Shown: positions 35,582 through 44,555, numbered from the stretch's first letter. The stretch is DNA of 51,081 nucleotides from Cyclobacteriaceae bacterium (GCA_026989535.1 JALSJD010000200.1:1-51081), one strand, 5' to 3'. The notes: generated from the sequence alone by a model not told the origin. Numbers and translations are program-made.

Positions 35582-35983
35582 ATGAAACCATCAAAAATTT
35601 GGCATGTACTATTAGTTTGCTTAACTATGTTCTCTGCTTTGCTGGTTTCGGCTCAAAACGAAACGGTAGGCCAAGTTAGGTTGGCACTTGAAATAGGCAG
35701 TGCAAATGAACTATCTAAGTTTTTAAACGATAAAGTGGAATTAAAAATTGATGGCAACGAAGGGCACTACAGCCATTCGCAAGCCGAAGGCGTACTTAAA
35801 AATTATTTTAAAGAAAATCCTCCAAAGTCGTTTCAAATTAACCACGAAGGTACTTCTGAAAACGGTCTTATCTATGCCATTGGAGAGTATCGCACGATAG
35901 ACTCCTCCTTTAGAGTTTTGATTCGACTTAAAAAAATAAACGACCAGTTTAAAATTCACGAAATGAGTTTTGCAAAGGAGTAA
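35582..35983 (+). CDS. DUF4783 family secreted protein
   Basis: The 133-residue protein has a signal peptide (1-24, LLVSAQ) and a compact domain with LALEIGSANELSKFLNDKVELKI and SQAEGVLKNYFKENPPKSF, matching DUF4783. The fold resembles NTF2-like scaffolds. It is probably periplasmic; its role is unknown. A perfect 15-bp hairpin lies 20 bp after the stop. Confidence 0.8.
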   Translation: MKPSKIWHVLLVCLTMFSALLVSAQNETVGQVRLALEIGSANELSKFLNDKVELKIDGNEGHYSHSQAEGVLKNYFKENPPKSFQINHEGTSENGLIYAIGEYRTIDSSFRVLIRLKKINDQFKIHEMSFAKE

Positions 35984-36002
35984 TTTATTTCTGTATTTCG
36001 TC

Positions 36003-36038
36003 ATTGCTTCAAATTTTCAATAAAAAATTTGAAGCAAT
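36003..36038. terminator. hairpin downstream of the DUF4783 gene
   Basis: ATTGCTTCAAATTTT and its exact complement form a 15-bp stem with a 6-base loop. No T-run follows, so it may be a processing or stabilising hairpin rather than a true intrinsic terminator. Confidence 0.45.
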
Positions 36039-36068
36039 CTGCCCAAAGTATTGCACAATTTTGAATAA

Positions 36069-36112
36069 ACACAATTAATAGAGGCACTAAATAGCACCTC
36101 TATTAATTGTGT
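36069..36112. repeat. hairpin of the CACCTCTATTAATTG family before nadC
   Basis: ACACAATTAATAGAGG (36069-36084) and its exact complement (36097-36112) enclose a 12-base loop and end 10 bp before the nadC ATG. The arm sequence is that of the elements at 35390 and 45169, but the arms are in the opposite order (inside-out). It lies in the likely nadC 5' UTR. Confidence 0.75.
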
Positions 36113-36122
36113 AATCTTTACT

Positions 36123-36974
36123 ATGAATTACAAAACCGAAGAAGCCATTGCTCAATTTATCACTACTGCGCTGCAAGAAGATGTGGGGGCGGGCGACTAT
36201 TCTTCGCTAGCAGCCATTCCAGCTATTGCACAAAATAAAGCACAGCTTATTATAAAAGAGGAAGGCATTATTGCCGGCATCGAGTTAGCTCAAAAGATTT
36301 TTGCCAAAGTAGATGCAGCCTTAGAGGTAAGCTTTTTAAAAAAAGAAGGCGAATGGGTTAATAAAGGCGATGTGATTTTTAGGGTGCAAGGAAGCGCACA
36401 ATCCATTTTAACAGCCGAGCGATTGGTGCTTAATTGTATGCAGCGCATGAGTGGCATTGCTACTTATACACGCTACTTAACTAGCTTAATTAGCTCGCAT
36501 AAAGCAAAATTATTAGATACTCGTAAAACCACCCCTAATTTTAGATTGGCAGAAAAATGGGCAGTACTTATTGGAGGAGGAAAAAACCACCGATTTGCTT
36601 TATACGATATGATTATGCTAAAAGATAACCATATTGATTTTGCGGGAGGTATTGATAAAGCCATTAAAGCCACACAAGCCTACCTAAAACAACACCAATT
36701 AGATTTAAAAATTGAGGTGGAAACCCGCAACTTAGCCGAAGTAAAGCAGGTAGTTGCCACAGGCGGTGTTGATTATATTATGCTTGATAATATGCCTCCA
36801 ACATTAATGAAAGAAGCGGTTGATTATATTAATGACCGCTACCTCGTAGAAGCCAGTGGAAACATTACCGAAGAAACTATTGCTGCAGTAGCTGCCAGTG
36901 GTGTAGATTATATTTCGGTGGGAGCCTTAACTCATAGTTATAAAAGCTTAGATATGAGTTTAAAGGCAGTTTAG
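36123..36974 (+). CDS. nadC: nicotinate-nucleotide pyrophosphorylase (carboxylating)
   Basis: NadC converts quinolinate and PRPP to nicotinate mononucleotide in NAD synthesis. The 283-residue protein carries the conserved LLDTRKTTPNFRLAEKWAV segment (about 132-150), with GGGKNHRFALYDMIMLKDNH following and VETRNLAEV later. No other NAD biosynthesis gene is adjacent. It is preceded by a repeat-derived hairpin that could affect its expression. Confidence 0.95.
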   Translation: MNYKTEEAIAQFITTALQEDVGAGDYSSLAAIPAIAQNKAQLIIKEEGIIAGIELAQKIFAKVDAALEVSFLKKEGEWVNKGDVIFRVQGSAQSILTAERLVLNCMQRMSGIATYTRYLTSLISSHKAKLLDTRKTTPNFRLAEKWAVLIGGGKNHRFALYDMIMLKDNHIDFAGGIDKAIKATQAYLKQHQLDLKIEVETRNLAEVKQVVATGGVDYIMLDNMPPTLMKEAVDYINDRYLVEASGNITEETIAAVAASGVDYISVGALTHSYKSLDMSLKAV

Positions 36975-37029
36975 CAAATTAGCCAATATTAAATGTGGCA
37001 TAAAATACAGAATAAAAGGATTTTTTTAT

Positions 37030-37057
37030 GAAAATTGCCTGTTTTCGGAGTGGACTC
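37030..37057. repeat. single end of the GAGTCCACTCC element at the nucleoid-protein gene stop
   Basis: This matches the left end of the 843-1001 element (28 of its first bases with one mismatch) in reverse orientation. The TGA stop of the - strand gene overlaps it. No second end or target duplication is visible. Confidence 0.75.
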
Positions 37058-38090
37058 AACTCTCTTCTTTAAAATAGAGGGTATAAGTGTTCATATCCAA
37101 CTGTTCGTCATAACCTCGTACAATATTTTGGCGGTTGCCATGTACATACACATGAAAATTTTTATCTAGCTTAATAACCGATTTAATACCACGCTTGCTC
37201 TGCTTTACCGCTTGCTTCGATATTTCAAATTCGTCATACGAAGGCACATCATTGGTTTCCTGAAAGGTGTCTTTATACTGCTGAAACTTCTCAATCATAG
37301 AGGGCTCTTGCATTACTTCATTATTAAATTCTTCGATGTTAAATTCTTCTTTTTTTGAAAAGAATTCAACCGCTGTATTTACCAAGTCTATTTTATCTAC
37401 TTTATCTGATTCTGGAAAAGCCTCCTCTGCAAATTCTTTGCAAAGCGAAAGATAATTTTTAGTATGGTAATAGCTGTCTTCGTTGGGTCTAATATTTAAA
37501 AACTGGGTAATCCAATACTGAGCTTCGCTCGATTTATTGGTATTATCAATTACTGCCACCCGGTAGCCCGATTCCTTTTCGGTATTAAAAATCAAACAGC
37601 CCTTATCCAATTTATTAATGTTAATACCCGCTTCTCCTTCAATACCAAAGCCTCCTGCTTTAGGATACACTTTTAAATAGGTGTCTTTATTTTCGGATTT
37701 AAAAATGCCGAGTACCTCCACTACTTCCCCATTAATTACGCATTCATCAAAATAGCCAATATACAGCTCTCCTGCTTTTATGTTGGGGTGAGATGAAGCC
37801 TCATATAAATGCTTGGCAATGTTTACCGATTGCAAAAACGTGCTGTCAGGGTCGTTAAAAATAGCAGAGGCATAATGGTAAATTTCATTCAGGTCAAGGT
37901 TCGACTCGTGATGAAAAGTATAAAGCTCTTGCTCCTTAAATGGCTTTAGAAAATATGATTTAAGTAAGGTCGCAATTTCATCCTCAATACTAACCAAGTT
38001 TTTGGAGAGTTGCATTCCTTCTTCATCGGCTACATTGCCAATAAAATGAATGGCCAACTGCTTTAATTGAGCTTCTTTTAAATTTAGCAT
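37056..38090 (-). CDS. nucleoid-associated protein (NdpA/YejK family)
   Basis: The 344-residue protein fits the 37-kDa nucleoid-associated family: LAIHFIGN near the N terminus, YIGYFDECVINGEVVEVLGIFKSENKDTYLKV in the middle, and GCLIFNTEKESGYRVAVIDN. Members bind DNA. The stop codon TGA is formed where the gene runs into the GAGTCCACTCC repeat end, so the last residues (KEES) may have been altered by that insertion. A 60-bp hairpin element lies just upstream of the gene. Confidence 0.82.
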   Translation of the reverse strand: MLNLKEAQLKQLAIHFIGNVADEEGMQLSKNLVSIEDEIATLLKSYFLKPFKEQELYTFHHESNLDLNEIYHYASAIFNDPDSTFLQSVNIAKHLYEASSHPNIKAGELYIGYFDECVINGEVVEVLGIFKSENKDTYLKVYPKAGGFGIEGEAGININKLDKGCLIFNTEKESGYRVAVIDNTNKSSEAQYWITQFLNIRPNEDSYYHTKNYLSLCKEFAEEAFPESDKVDKIDLVNTAVEFFSKKEEFNIEEFNNEVMQEPSMIEKFQQYKDTFQETNDVPSYDEFEISKQAVKQSKRGIKSVIKLDKNFHVYVHGNRQNIVRGYDEQLDMNTYTLYFKEES

Positions 38091-38115
38091 GGGTTAACTG
38101 ACTTTATAGACAAAA

Positions 38116-38175
38116 GTGCACCTATTCAGGTAGTAAAAACTGTTTAACCCAATAGTTAGATTTGAATAGGTACAC
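38116..38175. mobile_element. 60-bp miniature element (CTATTCAGGTAGT family)
   Basis: The ends GTGCACCTATTCA (38116-38128) and TGAATAGGTACAC (38163-38175) are inverted with one mismatch. The interior shares 28 bp with 41789-41816, where the same element is split by another insertion. Confidence 0.7.
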
Positions 38176-38191
38176 ACAAAAAAATTCAACC

Positions 38192-38746
38192 CTATTTAGA
38201 TTTGGCAAGTATTTTCTGCACCTTTTTAGCCACTTTTACGTCTTCAAAAACTAAGGTAACATCCGATTCAGTATCCATAAAAACCTGTACATATTTTTTT
38301 CCTCCTTGCCACTCTACTTGCCTAAAATCATCAAACACTTCTTCTTTAGAAGCTCCAAATTTATCTGCGTAGGTATCTAATAAATAGTTATAGGTCTCCG
38401 TTAAGGCTTGCTTATTTCTAAAAGTCCATTGCACCTTAAATAGTTTTCCTTCGTAAAACTGCATAGTAATATTAGAGGCTTGGTACTTTCCAAATTTTCG
38501 AAAGTTGCTACCCAAATAAGAAGCATCTCTAATGCCCAACCTTATTTTTCGCTTAAGGGTAAATTGCAAACTTGGGGCTTCTTGATAGGCGGGTTCATCT
38601 CCTGTAATTAAAAACAAATCATCTCCAAAATCAGATTGATTTACTCCCAATATAATGCCATTTATGCCAGTGGCCTTATCCACAGACTGGGCAAACAAAC
38701 CAATACTTGGTAAGCAAATTAGTGCAAGGCTAATATATCTTTTCAT
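38192..38746 (-). CDS. hypothetical secreted protein
   Basis: The 184-residue product has a signal peptide (1-19, GLFAQS). The mature part is beta-rich, with FYEGKLFKVQWTFRNKQ and a tail VTLVFEDVKVAKKVQKILAKSK. No family is recognised. It overlaps the DUF4105 gene by 4 bp (ATGA), so the two are coupled and their products may act together in the envelope. Confidence 0.65.
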   Translation of the reverse strand: MKRYISLALICLPSIGLFAQSVDKATGINGIILGVNQSDFGDDLFLITGDEPAYQEAPSLQFTLKRKIRLGIRDASYLGSNFRKFGKYQASNITMQFYEGKLFKVQWTFRNKQALTETYNYLLDTYADKFGASKEEVFDDFRQVEWQGGKKYVQVFMDTESDVTLVFEDVKVAKKVQKILAKSK

Positions 38747-39915
38747 TTTCTTAAAATTATGGCAATTGATCTAACTGCTACCAAAAGTACAATAGGAATA
38801 AATCCTTCGTTCAAATCTTGCGGAAAAGTTTTCCAAAATAGCAGTAATAAAATAGAATAAGGCACTAACAGAGCTAAATACCAATTTATCCAGCGTTTGG
38901 TTTTTTTACGAACTAACCCAAATGCCACCACTAAATGAATGGGTATAGCCCACAAAATGTTAAAATTATCAGCAGCTGCACTATGGTCGGTTGCTACCCA
39001 TAGCAAAAACAAAAGTAACCCAACCATTCCAACAAAAAAGAAAAGCACAAAATCGAACATTCTAAACCACCAACCTTTTTTTAGCTGTAGAATAAATAAC
39101 AGTATGCCGAATACAAGTAGCAAGCTAAAGGCAACGGTGGGCGTAAACACTGTTTTGGGTACATCAGCAGGTCTGCTTTCTAGTATTGTTACCGTTTTAG
39201 CAACCGATTCAACCCAGCCAGAATCACTTTTTATTTTGGCAGCTTTAAAAGCTTCAAAAACATAATCTGGCAAATACATGTATTCGTAGTCTGTCAATTG
39301 CTTATCCATTGGTAAGCCTAAACATAAATCAATACCAAGTTTGCCCCAAGGGAACTCATCTTCTATATAGTGGTCGGTTAACTCTCGAATAGTTCTACCG
39401 GGATTATCCGTATAATTTACAGGAAGTTTAATGTCTTCTCCTAACGATTTTTCAAAAACATCTCTAATTCGGGTAGCGCAGTTATCATAAAAATAATCGT
39501 AATAATACATGCTATTTTCAGGCTTGGCATTATCCTCTAAAAAATCGAACACTTTTTGTTTTTGCTCCTGCGTAAGATTTATATATTGAGCTTCCACATG
39601 CCTATTAAAATAGGCATAATAGGGTTGAAACCGCTCCCAGGTTCTTACAGAAAGCCCATACAGTAAATAGCCACGTGCAAAGTTGAGGTAGAAATAAGGT
39701 TGGTTATAATAATAGGTGCCAAAATTATACACCTTGTCTATTTTATTTGCGGGATCTTGAATGCGAATAGCAGAATGGCCAAAGGCTGCGAATAGTTCTT
39801 CGTGACCCGGCTCTACCGTTAAAACAGAAATGGTTGCTTGGGGGCTTAATTCCTGAGCTTTTGAGCCAAAACCTACTAGAATGAATAAAGTGAAAATGGT
39901 TAGTCTTTGTATCAT
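38743..39915 (-). CDS. DUF4105 domain membrane protein
   Basis: The 390-residue protein has a signal peptide (1-20, GSKAQE). The DUF4105 periplasmic domain (about 25-200) contains VEPGHEELFAAFGHSAIRIQD and YDNCATRIRDVFE, whose conserved His and Cys look like a possible thiol-hydrolase site. The C-terminal half has five hydrophobic segments, presumably inner-membrane helices. It resembles the Lnb N-terminal domain family (lipoprotein or glycan processing in other bacteria), but the activity here is inferred. It is the first gene of a two-gene unit. Confidence 0.78.
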   Translation of the reverse strand: MIQRLTIFTLFILVGFGSKAQELSPQATISVLTVEPGHEELFAAFGHSAIRIQDPANKIDKVYNFGTYYYNQPYFYLNFARGYLLYGLSVRTWERFQPYYAYFNRHVEAQYINLTQEQKQKVFDFLEDNAKPENSMYYYDYFYDNCATRIRDVFEKSLGEDIKLPVNYTDNPGRTIRELTDHYIEDEFPWGKLGIDLCLGLPMDKQLTDYEYMYLPDYVFEAFKAAKIKSDSGWVESVAKTVTILESRPADVPKTVFTPTVAFSLLLVFGILLFILQLKKGWWFRMFDFVLFFFVGMVGLLLFLLWVATDHSAAADNFNILWAIPIHLVVAFGLVRKKTKRWINWYLALLVPYSILLLLFWKTFPQDLNEGFIPIVLLVAVRSIAIILRK

Positions 39916-40054
39916 GTATAAAGCTGCTATTCCGTTTAGGTTAAAGATACCTTAAACAATAAAAGTAGCTATCAATGTACAAAGGCTCAAACAAACAGAA
40001 AGATTTTATTGGGGAAACTTAGTGTTAATCTTTATTTGTGGCAATATTTTTTAC

Positions 40055-40062
40055 TAGCTTGG
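40055..40062 (+). promoter_or_regulatory. probable promoter of the radical SAM gene
   Basis: TTTG (40035-40038) and TAGCTTGG (40055-40062, seven of eight matches to TAnnTTTG) are 16 bases apart. Transcription would start near 40066, just before the ATG at 40070. Confidence 0.35.
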
Positions 40063-40069
40063 ACGTTCA

Positions 40070-41095
40070 ATGTTAACACCCCAATTTACCGATAGTTTTA
40101 ACTGGTTTAAAAAACTCACCTTTTTAAGATTAAGAAACTTGTTTCTAATCACTACAAGCTACTATGTATCCTTATGGTTTAAAAAACCTGTGGTGTGGGG
40201 CACCCCTGTAAGTATTTCGATTGAACCTACCACCAGTTGCAATTTACGCTGCCCCGAGTGCCCCAGTGGCTTACGTTCGTTTAGCAGAGCTACGGGTATG
40301 CTCGAGGTTGATTTATTTAAAAAAATAGTTAATCAATCGTATAAAACTGCCTCCTATTTACTACTTTATTTTCAAGGAGAGCCCTATTTGCACCCCAAAT
40401 TTACGGAGCTTGTTAGGTATGCTGCCCGCAAAAGGCTTTACACCGCCACTAGCACCAATGCCCATTACCTAACGGATGAAAACGCAAGACAAACAGTAGC
40501 CTCTGGGCTTGATCGGTTGATTATTTCTATAGATGGTACTACCCAAGAAACATACCAGAGCTACCGAGTTGGGGGCAAACTAGCCAAAGTAATGGAAGGC
40601 ACTCGCAACATTATTGCGTGGAAGAAAAAATTGAAATCTACCACTCCTTATGTTGTTTTTCAGTTTTTGGTAGTAAAACCTAACGAACACCAAATTGAAG
40701 AAATAAAAGCACTAGGTAAAGAGTTAGGGGTAGATAAAGTAGCGTTTAAAACCGCACAGCTCTACGATTACAAGCAAGGCAACTCTTTAATGCCCACCAT
40801 TAAAAAATACAGTCGCTATAAAAAACTACCTGATGGCACTTATGCTTTTAAAAACAAGCTCAAAAACCAGTGTTGGAAAATGTGGCATAGCTCGGTAATT
40901 ACTTGGAATGGCTCGGTGGTGCCTTGCTGCTTTGATAAGGATGCAGCCCACCAACAAGGGAGCCTGAAAGAACATAGTTTAGACAAAATTTGGGGAAATA
41001 AAAAATATGATGCGTTTCGTAAACAGCTCCTCACCAACCGAAAAAGCATAGATATTTGTCAAAATTGTACGGAGGGCACTAAGGTTTGGGGGTAG
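40070..41095 (+). CDS. radical SAM/SPASM domain protein
   Basis: The 341-residue protein binds a radical-SAM 4Fe-4S cluster through Cys57-x3-Cys61-x2-Cys64 in TTSCNLRCPECPSG. A C-terminal SPASM/twitch region with CWKMWHSSVITWNGSVVPCC and ICQNC should hold auxiliary clusters. Such proteins modify peptides or proteins, or aid cofactor maturation. No precursor peptide or maturase partner is seen nearby, so the substrate is open. The N-terminal 35 residues are basic and hydrophobic (LRLRNLFLITTSYYVSLWF), possibly membrane-associated. Confidence 0.85.
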   Translation: MLTPQFTDSFNWFKKLTFLRLRNLFLITTSYYVSLWFKKPVVWGTPVSISIEPTTSCNLRCPECPSGLRSFSRATGMLEVDLFKKIVNQSYKTASYLLLYFQGEPYLHPKFTELVRYAARKRLYTATSTNAHYLTDENARQTVASGLDRLIISIDGTTQETYQSYRVGGKLAKVMEGTRNIIAWKKKLKSTTPYVVFQFLVVKPNEHQIEEIKALGKELGVDKVAFKTAQLYDYKQGNSLMPTIKKYSRYKKLPDGTYAFKNKLKNQCWKMWHSSVITWNGSVVPCCFDKDAAHQQGSLKEHSLDKIWGNKKYDAFRKQLLTNRKSIDICQNCTEGTKVWG

Positions 41096-41168
41096 TGGCC
41101 AATGATGGGCGTGAGATTATTAATTTGGAAGCAGAGACAATGTGAAAATTAGACTTATGTTAGTGCTA

Positions 41169-41753
41169 ATGTTTAAAAATACACTATTTCTGGCTTGTTT
41201 ACTTTCTTTATCTGCAACTGTATGGGCACAAAAAAATATTATAAAAACCAGAGCTATATATTTACCCGGAGAGAACCCAACTTATTCTTTTGGGCTTGGC
41301 TATGAGCGCAAAATTCTTGATAACCTTACTGTTCAATTGCTTTATAACACCAGTAGGTTTACACCAGGCTTTGATGCCTCTACTACAGAAAGTAAGGGAC
41401 TTGTACCTGAAGTACGATATTATTTTGGAAAGAAAGAAAATTTTAGAAAGAAGCCTTTTATTGGAGTATTTGTTGAGGCATATAAATTTAAAGAATTTGG
41501 AGGAATGCCACAGTATAATCCAGACTATTATTGGGTAGAAACAAATGGGAATATGACTTCTGTTGGTGTTTTAATAGGCAAGAATAACTCCATAGGTAAG
41601 CGGTTTTTAATAGATATATACATTGGGGTTAGGTATAAGTTTATTAATGGCACAAACAGTTTTAAAAGATATAGTGGCGAATATTTTTACCGAACGCATA
41701 AAGAGAGTATGCCAGCCGCAAGGTTTGGGTTAAACCTTGGGTATCTTTTCTAA
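41169..41753 (+). CDS. secreted beta-barrel protein (DUF3575-like)
   Basis: From the ATG at 41169 the product has 194 residues, with a signal peptide (1-20, ATVWAQ) and repeated amphipathic strands such as SFGLGYERKIL and LIGKNNSIGKRFLIDIYIGVRYKF. It ends in LNLGYLF, a barrel-type C terminus. It resembles DUF3575 outer-membrane proteins. An upstream GTG at 41142 extends the frame, but the shorter start gives a better signal peptide. Downstream lies nested repeat DNA, then another barrel gene. Confidence 0.6.
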   Translation: MFKNTLFLACLLSLSATVWAQKNIIKTRAIYLPGENPTYSFGLGYERKILDNLTVQLLYNTSRFTPGFDASTTESKGLVPEVRYYFGKKENFRKKPFIGVFVEAYKFKEFGGMPQYNPDYYWVETNGNMTSVGVLIGKNNSIGKRFLIDIYIGVRYKFINGTNSFKRYSGEYFYRTHKESMPAARFGLNLGYLF

Positions 41754-41788
41754 CCCATGCTCCAAAGACCTCTCAAAAAAAGTAGCAA

Positions 41789-41940
41789 CTATTCAGGTAG
41801 TAAAAACTGTTTAACCGCAAAGGTCGCCAAGAATTTCGCAAAGACCGCAGTATTTTTCTTAGTGTTCTTAGCGAATGCATTGTGTACATTGCGGTTAAAT
41901 TAAAGTAACCCAATAGTTGAGTCCACTCCGGAAACACCCA
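41789..41940. repeat. three-layer nested repeat region
   Basis: CTATTCAGG...TTTAACC (41789-41816) continues as CAATAGTT at 41911; together they rebuild the 38122-38157 sequence. Between them sits an insert with ends TTTAACCGCAA and TTGCGGTTAAA (to about 41898). Immediately after lies the end GAGTCCACTCCGGAAAC (41919-41935) of the 843-1001 family, reaching to the ATG at 41945. TAACC repeated on both sides of the insert may be its target duplication. Confidence 0.7.
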
Positions 41941-41944
41941 AAAG

Positions 41945-42646
41945 ATGATTAAAAAAACAGGTATATTATTCCTTCTTACTTTTGCTTTTTTTGCGGGTCA
42001 ATCGCAAGTATTAATTTCGTTACTATTAGGCGATAAGCTTAACTCCGACAAAATTGAATTTGGCCTCGATGGAGGCATCAATCATTCCCAAATGTCGGGT
42101 TTCGAAAGTAGCAAAATGCTATCCACTTTTAACATTGGTTTTTACTTCGATTTTAAACTTAAAAATCAATTATACTTAAACACAGGTGTGTTAATTAAAT
42201 CAAATGTAGGTTTAGATAATTTAACCCCAAAGGATATATCTATATTAGATACTGCCTCGGTGTATCTTAGTGGGGGTAATTACAGCCAGAAATTATCTTA
42301 TTTTCATGTACCAGTAGCCCTAAAATATCGCTTTAAGAATCACTTTTATGTGTATGCCGGCCCCCAATTTGCGCTTAGAAATAAAGCTTTTTTAATATTT
42401 AAAGGTAAACAAAACAATAAAGAGGTGGAAATTAAAACCGATAACAGAGATTTATTTACTCGCCTCGAAGTGGCAGCCATAGCAGGCGTTGGCTATAAAT
42501 TAAGAAAAGGAACAGGCATGAATATTGGCGTAAAATATTTTTATGGGTTAACCAATATTTTTAAAGATGATTATTTTAATGCTAGAAATAGCAGCCTGTA
42601 CGTGTATATGGGGATTCCTATTGGTAGAAAAAAACCAGCGGAATAA
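41945..42646 (+). CDS. outer-membrane beta-barrel (PorT-like) protein
   Basis: The 233-residue protein has a signal peptide (1-20, FAGQSQ) and a barrel pattern typical of the Bacteroidota PorT/OmpA-beta-barrel family: FGLDGGINHSQMSG, YFHVPVALKYRFKNHFYVYAGPQFALRNK, and GVGYKLRKGTGMNIGVKYFYG. Its ATG lies 26 bp inside a GAGTCCACTCC element end, so the 5' UTR is repeat-derived. Role unknown; the PorT homologue belongs to the type IX secretion system, but this one is only distantly similar. Confidence 0.7.
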   Translation: MIKKTGILFLLTFAFFAGQSQVLISLLLGDKLNSDKIEFGLDGGINHSQMSGFESSKMLSTFNIGFYFDFKLKNQLYLNTGVLIKSNVGLDNLTPKDISILDTASVYLSGGNYSQKLSYFHVPVALKYRFKNHFYVYAGPQFALRNKAFLIFKGKQNNKEVEIKTDNRDLFTRLEVAAIAGVGYKLRKGTGMNIGVKYFYGLTNIFKDDYFNARNSSLYVYMGIPIGRKKPAE

Positions 42647-42956
42647 AATTATTAGCCCTGATACAGGTTGTTTAATTACTCTATTAATTAAACCCTATTG
42701 CTTAGTTTTGCTTTATGGGTTTTCTTTTCCGTTTTGATCAATCATTTTTTCAGAACCTGTTTCTTAACATCAAGCGCAGAGACGAATTTCAGCAGGTGTT
42801 AATCTTAACCAGTCATTTTTGCCTGCTCAAGGCAAGGTGGGCGTAGGCAAGCCCCCTACGATAAGCCCGAGTTCGGGATAACAAATAACCTTTCGATTCC
42901 AATAACTTACTTGAGCTAAATTAAATTATTTTTTTAATCTTAAAAACACTCAACTT

Positions 42957-44333
42957 ATGGAACTCCCATTTGCAGAATTATATAAAATTAAGATGGTGGA
43001 AACCATCAAACAAAGTAATTGTGAACAACGCAAAAAATGGCTTAGAGAAGCACATTATAATGTGTTTAACCTTAGAAGCGAATACGTTTTTATTGACTTA
43101 TTAACAGACTCTGGCACAGGCGCCATGAGCGATAAACAATGGAGCCAAATGATGGTGGGAGATGAAAGTTATGCAGGCGCAACTTCCTACATAAAAATGA
43201 AAGAGACCATTAAAGAGTTATTTGGTTTTAACGATTTTTTACCCACACACCAAGGGCGAGCCGCTGAAAATGTACTTTTTTCGGTATTGGTAAAAGAAGG
43301 AGATATTATACCGGGCAACTCCCACTTTGATACCACCAAAGGACATATCGAATTTAGAAAAGCCAGTGCAGTAGATTGTACAATAAACCAAGCGTTTGAT
43401 TCTACGCTAATTCACCCTTTTAAAGGAAATGTTGACTTGAGTAAACTTAAGAAAGTGTTTGATGAAAATTCACCTGAAAAGATACCCATGGTTATTATTA
43501 CCGTTACCAATAATACCTCTGGAGGGCAACCTGTATCGATGCAAAATTTGAGGGAGGTATCTGCTCTTACCCACCAATATGGAGCAAAACTACTGTTAGA
43601 TTCTGCGCGCTTTGCAGAAAACGCCTACTTCATTAAAAAAAGGGAGGAAGGCTATGCAGAAAAATCCATCAAAGAAATTGTAAAAGAAATGTACTCATAC
43701 GCTGATGTAATGACCATGAGCAGTAAAAAAGATGCGATTGTAAATATGGGTGGGTTTATTGGTTTTAAAGAACGAGAACTTTATGAAAAAGCAAGTGTAT
43801 ATAATATTATGTTCGAAGGTTTTGTAACCTACGGTGGCATGTCAGGCCGGGACATGAATGCCCTTTGCCAGGGCTTATATGAGGCCACAGAATTTGACTA
43901 TTTAGATACACGCATAAGGCAAGTAGAATACCTAGCAGATAAATTGCTTGCCTACGGGGTGCCCATTTTACAGCCTACTGGGGGTCATGCCATTTTTATT
44001 GATGCTAAAAAGTTTTTTCCAAAAATCCCCAAAGAGGAGTATATTGCTCAAACTTTAGTAGTAGAACTATACTTAGAAGGAGGAATTAGGGCGGTTGAGG
44101 TAGGCACCCTGCTGGCCGACCGTGACCCAGAAACCAGAGAAAATCGCTACCCAACATTAGAACTTGTTCGTTTAGCAATTCCACGCAGGGTTTACACTAA
44201 TAGCCATATGGATTACATAGCTGCTGCTGTTTGCAATGTGTTCGACCGAAGAAAGAAAATAAAACGTGGCTTAATGATTCTAAAAGAAGCCCCAATTATG
44301 CGGCATTTTACAGTAGAGTTAGAAAGGATGTAA
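42957..44333 (+). CDS. tnaA: tryptophanase
   Basis: TnaA splits tryptophan into indole, pyruvate and ammonia. The 458-residue PLP enzyme belongs to the tryptophanase/tyrosine phenol-lyase family: THQGRAAE (97-104), DSARFAENAYF (215-225), and the PLP lysine Lys258 in SSKKDA. Two positions that separate the enzymes favour tryptophanase: Asp125 in HFDTT (Asp137 in E. coli TnaA; Thr124 in tyrosine phenol-lyase) and His450 in MRHFT (His463 in TnaA; Phe448 in the lyase). No TnaC-like leader or tryptophan permease is seen next to it. Confidence 0.9.
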   Translation: MELPFAELYKIKMVETIKQSNCEQRKKWLREAHYNVFNLRSEYVFIDLLTDSGTGAMSDKQWSQMMVGDESYAGATSYIKMKETIKELFGFNDFLPTHQGRAAENVLFSVLVKEGDIIPGNSHFDTTKGHIEFRKASAVDCTINQAFDSTLIHPFKGNVDLSKLKKVFDENSPEKIPMVIITVTNNTSGGQPVSMQNLREVSALTHQYGAKLLLDSARFAENAYFIKKREEGYAEKSIKEIVKEMYSYADVMTMSSKKDAIVNMGGFIGFKERELYEKASVYNIMFEGFVTYGGMSGRDMNALCQGLYEATEFDYLDTRIRQVEYLADKLLAYGVPILQPTGGHAIFIDAKKFFPKIPKEEYIAQTLVVELYLEGGIRAVEVGTLLADRDPETRENRYPTLELVRLAIPRRVYTNSHMDYIAAAVCNVFDRRKKIKRGLMILKEAPIMRHFTVELERM

Positions 44334-44555
44334 TATTAGTGCTTGCCTTGCTAGCAGACTTATCGCTTTACTGAATCGCTCAATCTAGGGGTAAGCCTAA
44401 AAGCTAAGATATTTCCTTTTGTAAACGCAGTTTTAAAGTTTTTCTTATGTTTCATGTCAATGTTTTTTGTTTTTAAAGTAGCGAGAATAATAATAATTAA
44501 CAATCTTCATACAATCTATAAGCGCATACACTTGCAAAATGATTTTAGTTAGTAG

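Noticed and set aside
40070-41095. RiPP biosynthesis locus around the radical SAM/SPASM protein
   Set aside because: No precursor peptide, recognition element or transporter partner was found next to it.
37041-41935. Composite transposon of about 4.9 kb bounded by GAGTCCACTCC ends
   Set aside because: The two ends point inward toward the genes with their outer sides, so the segment lies outside the elements; no transposase or target duplication was seen.
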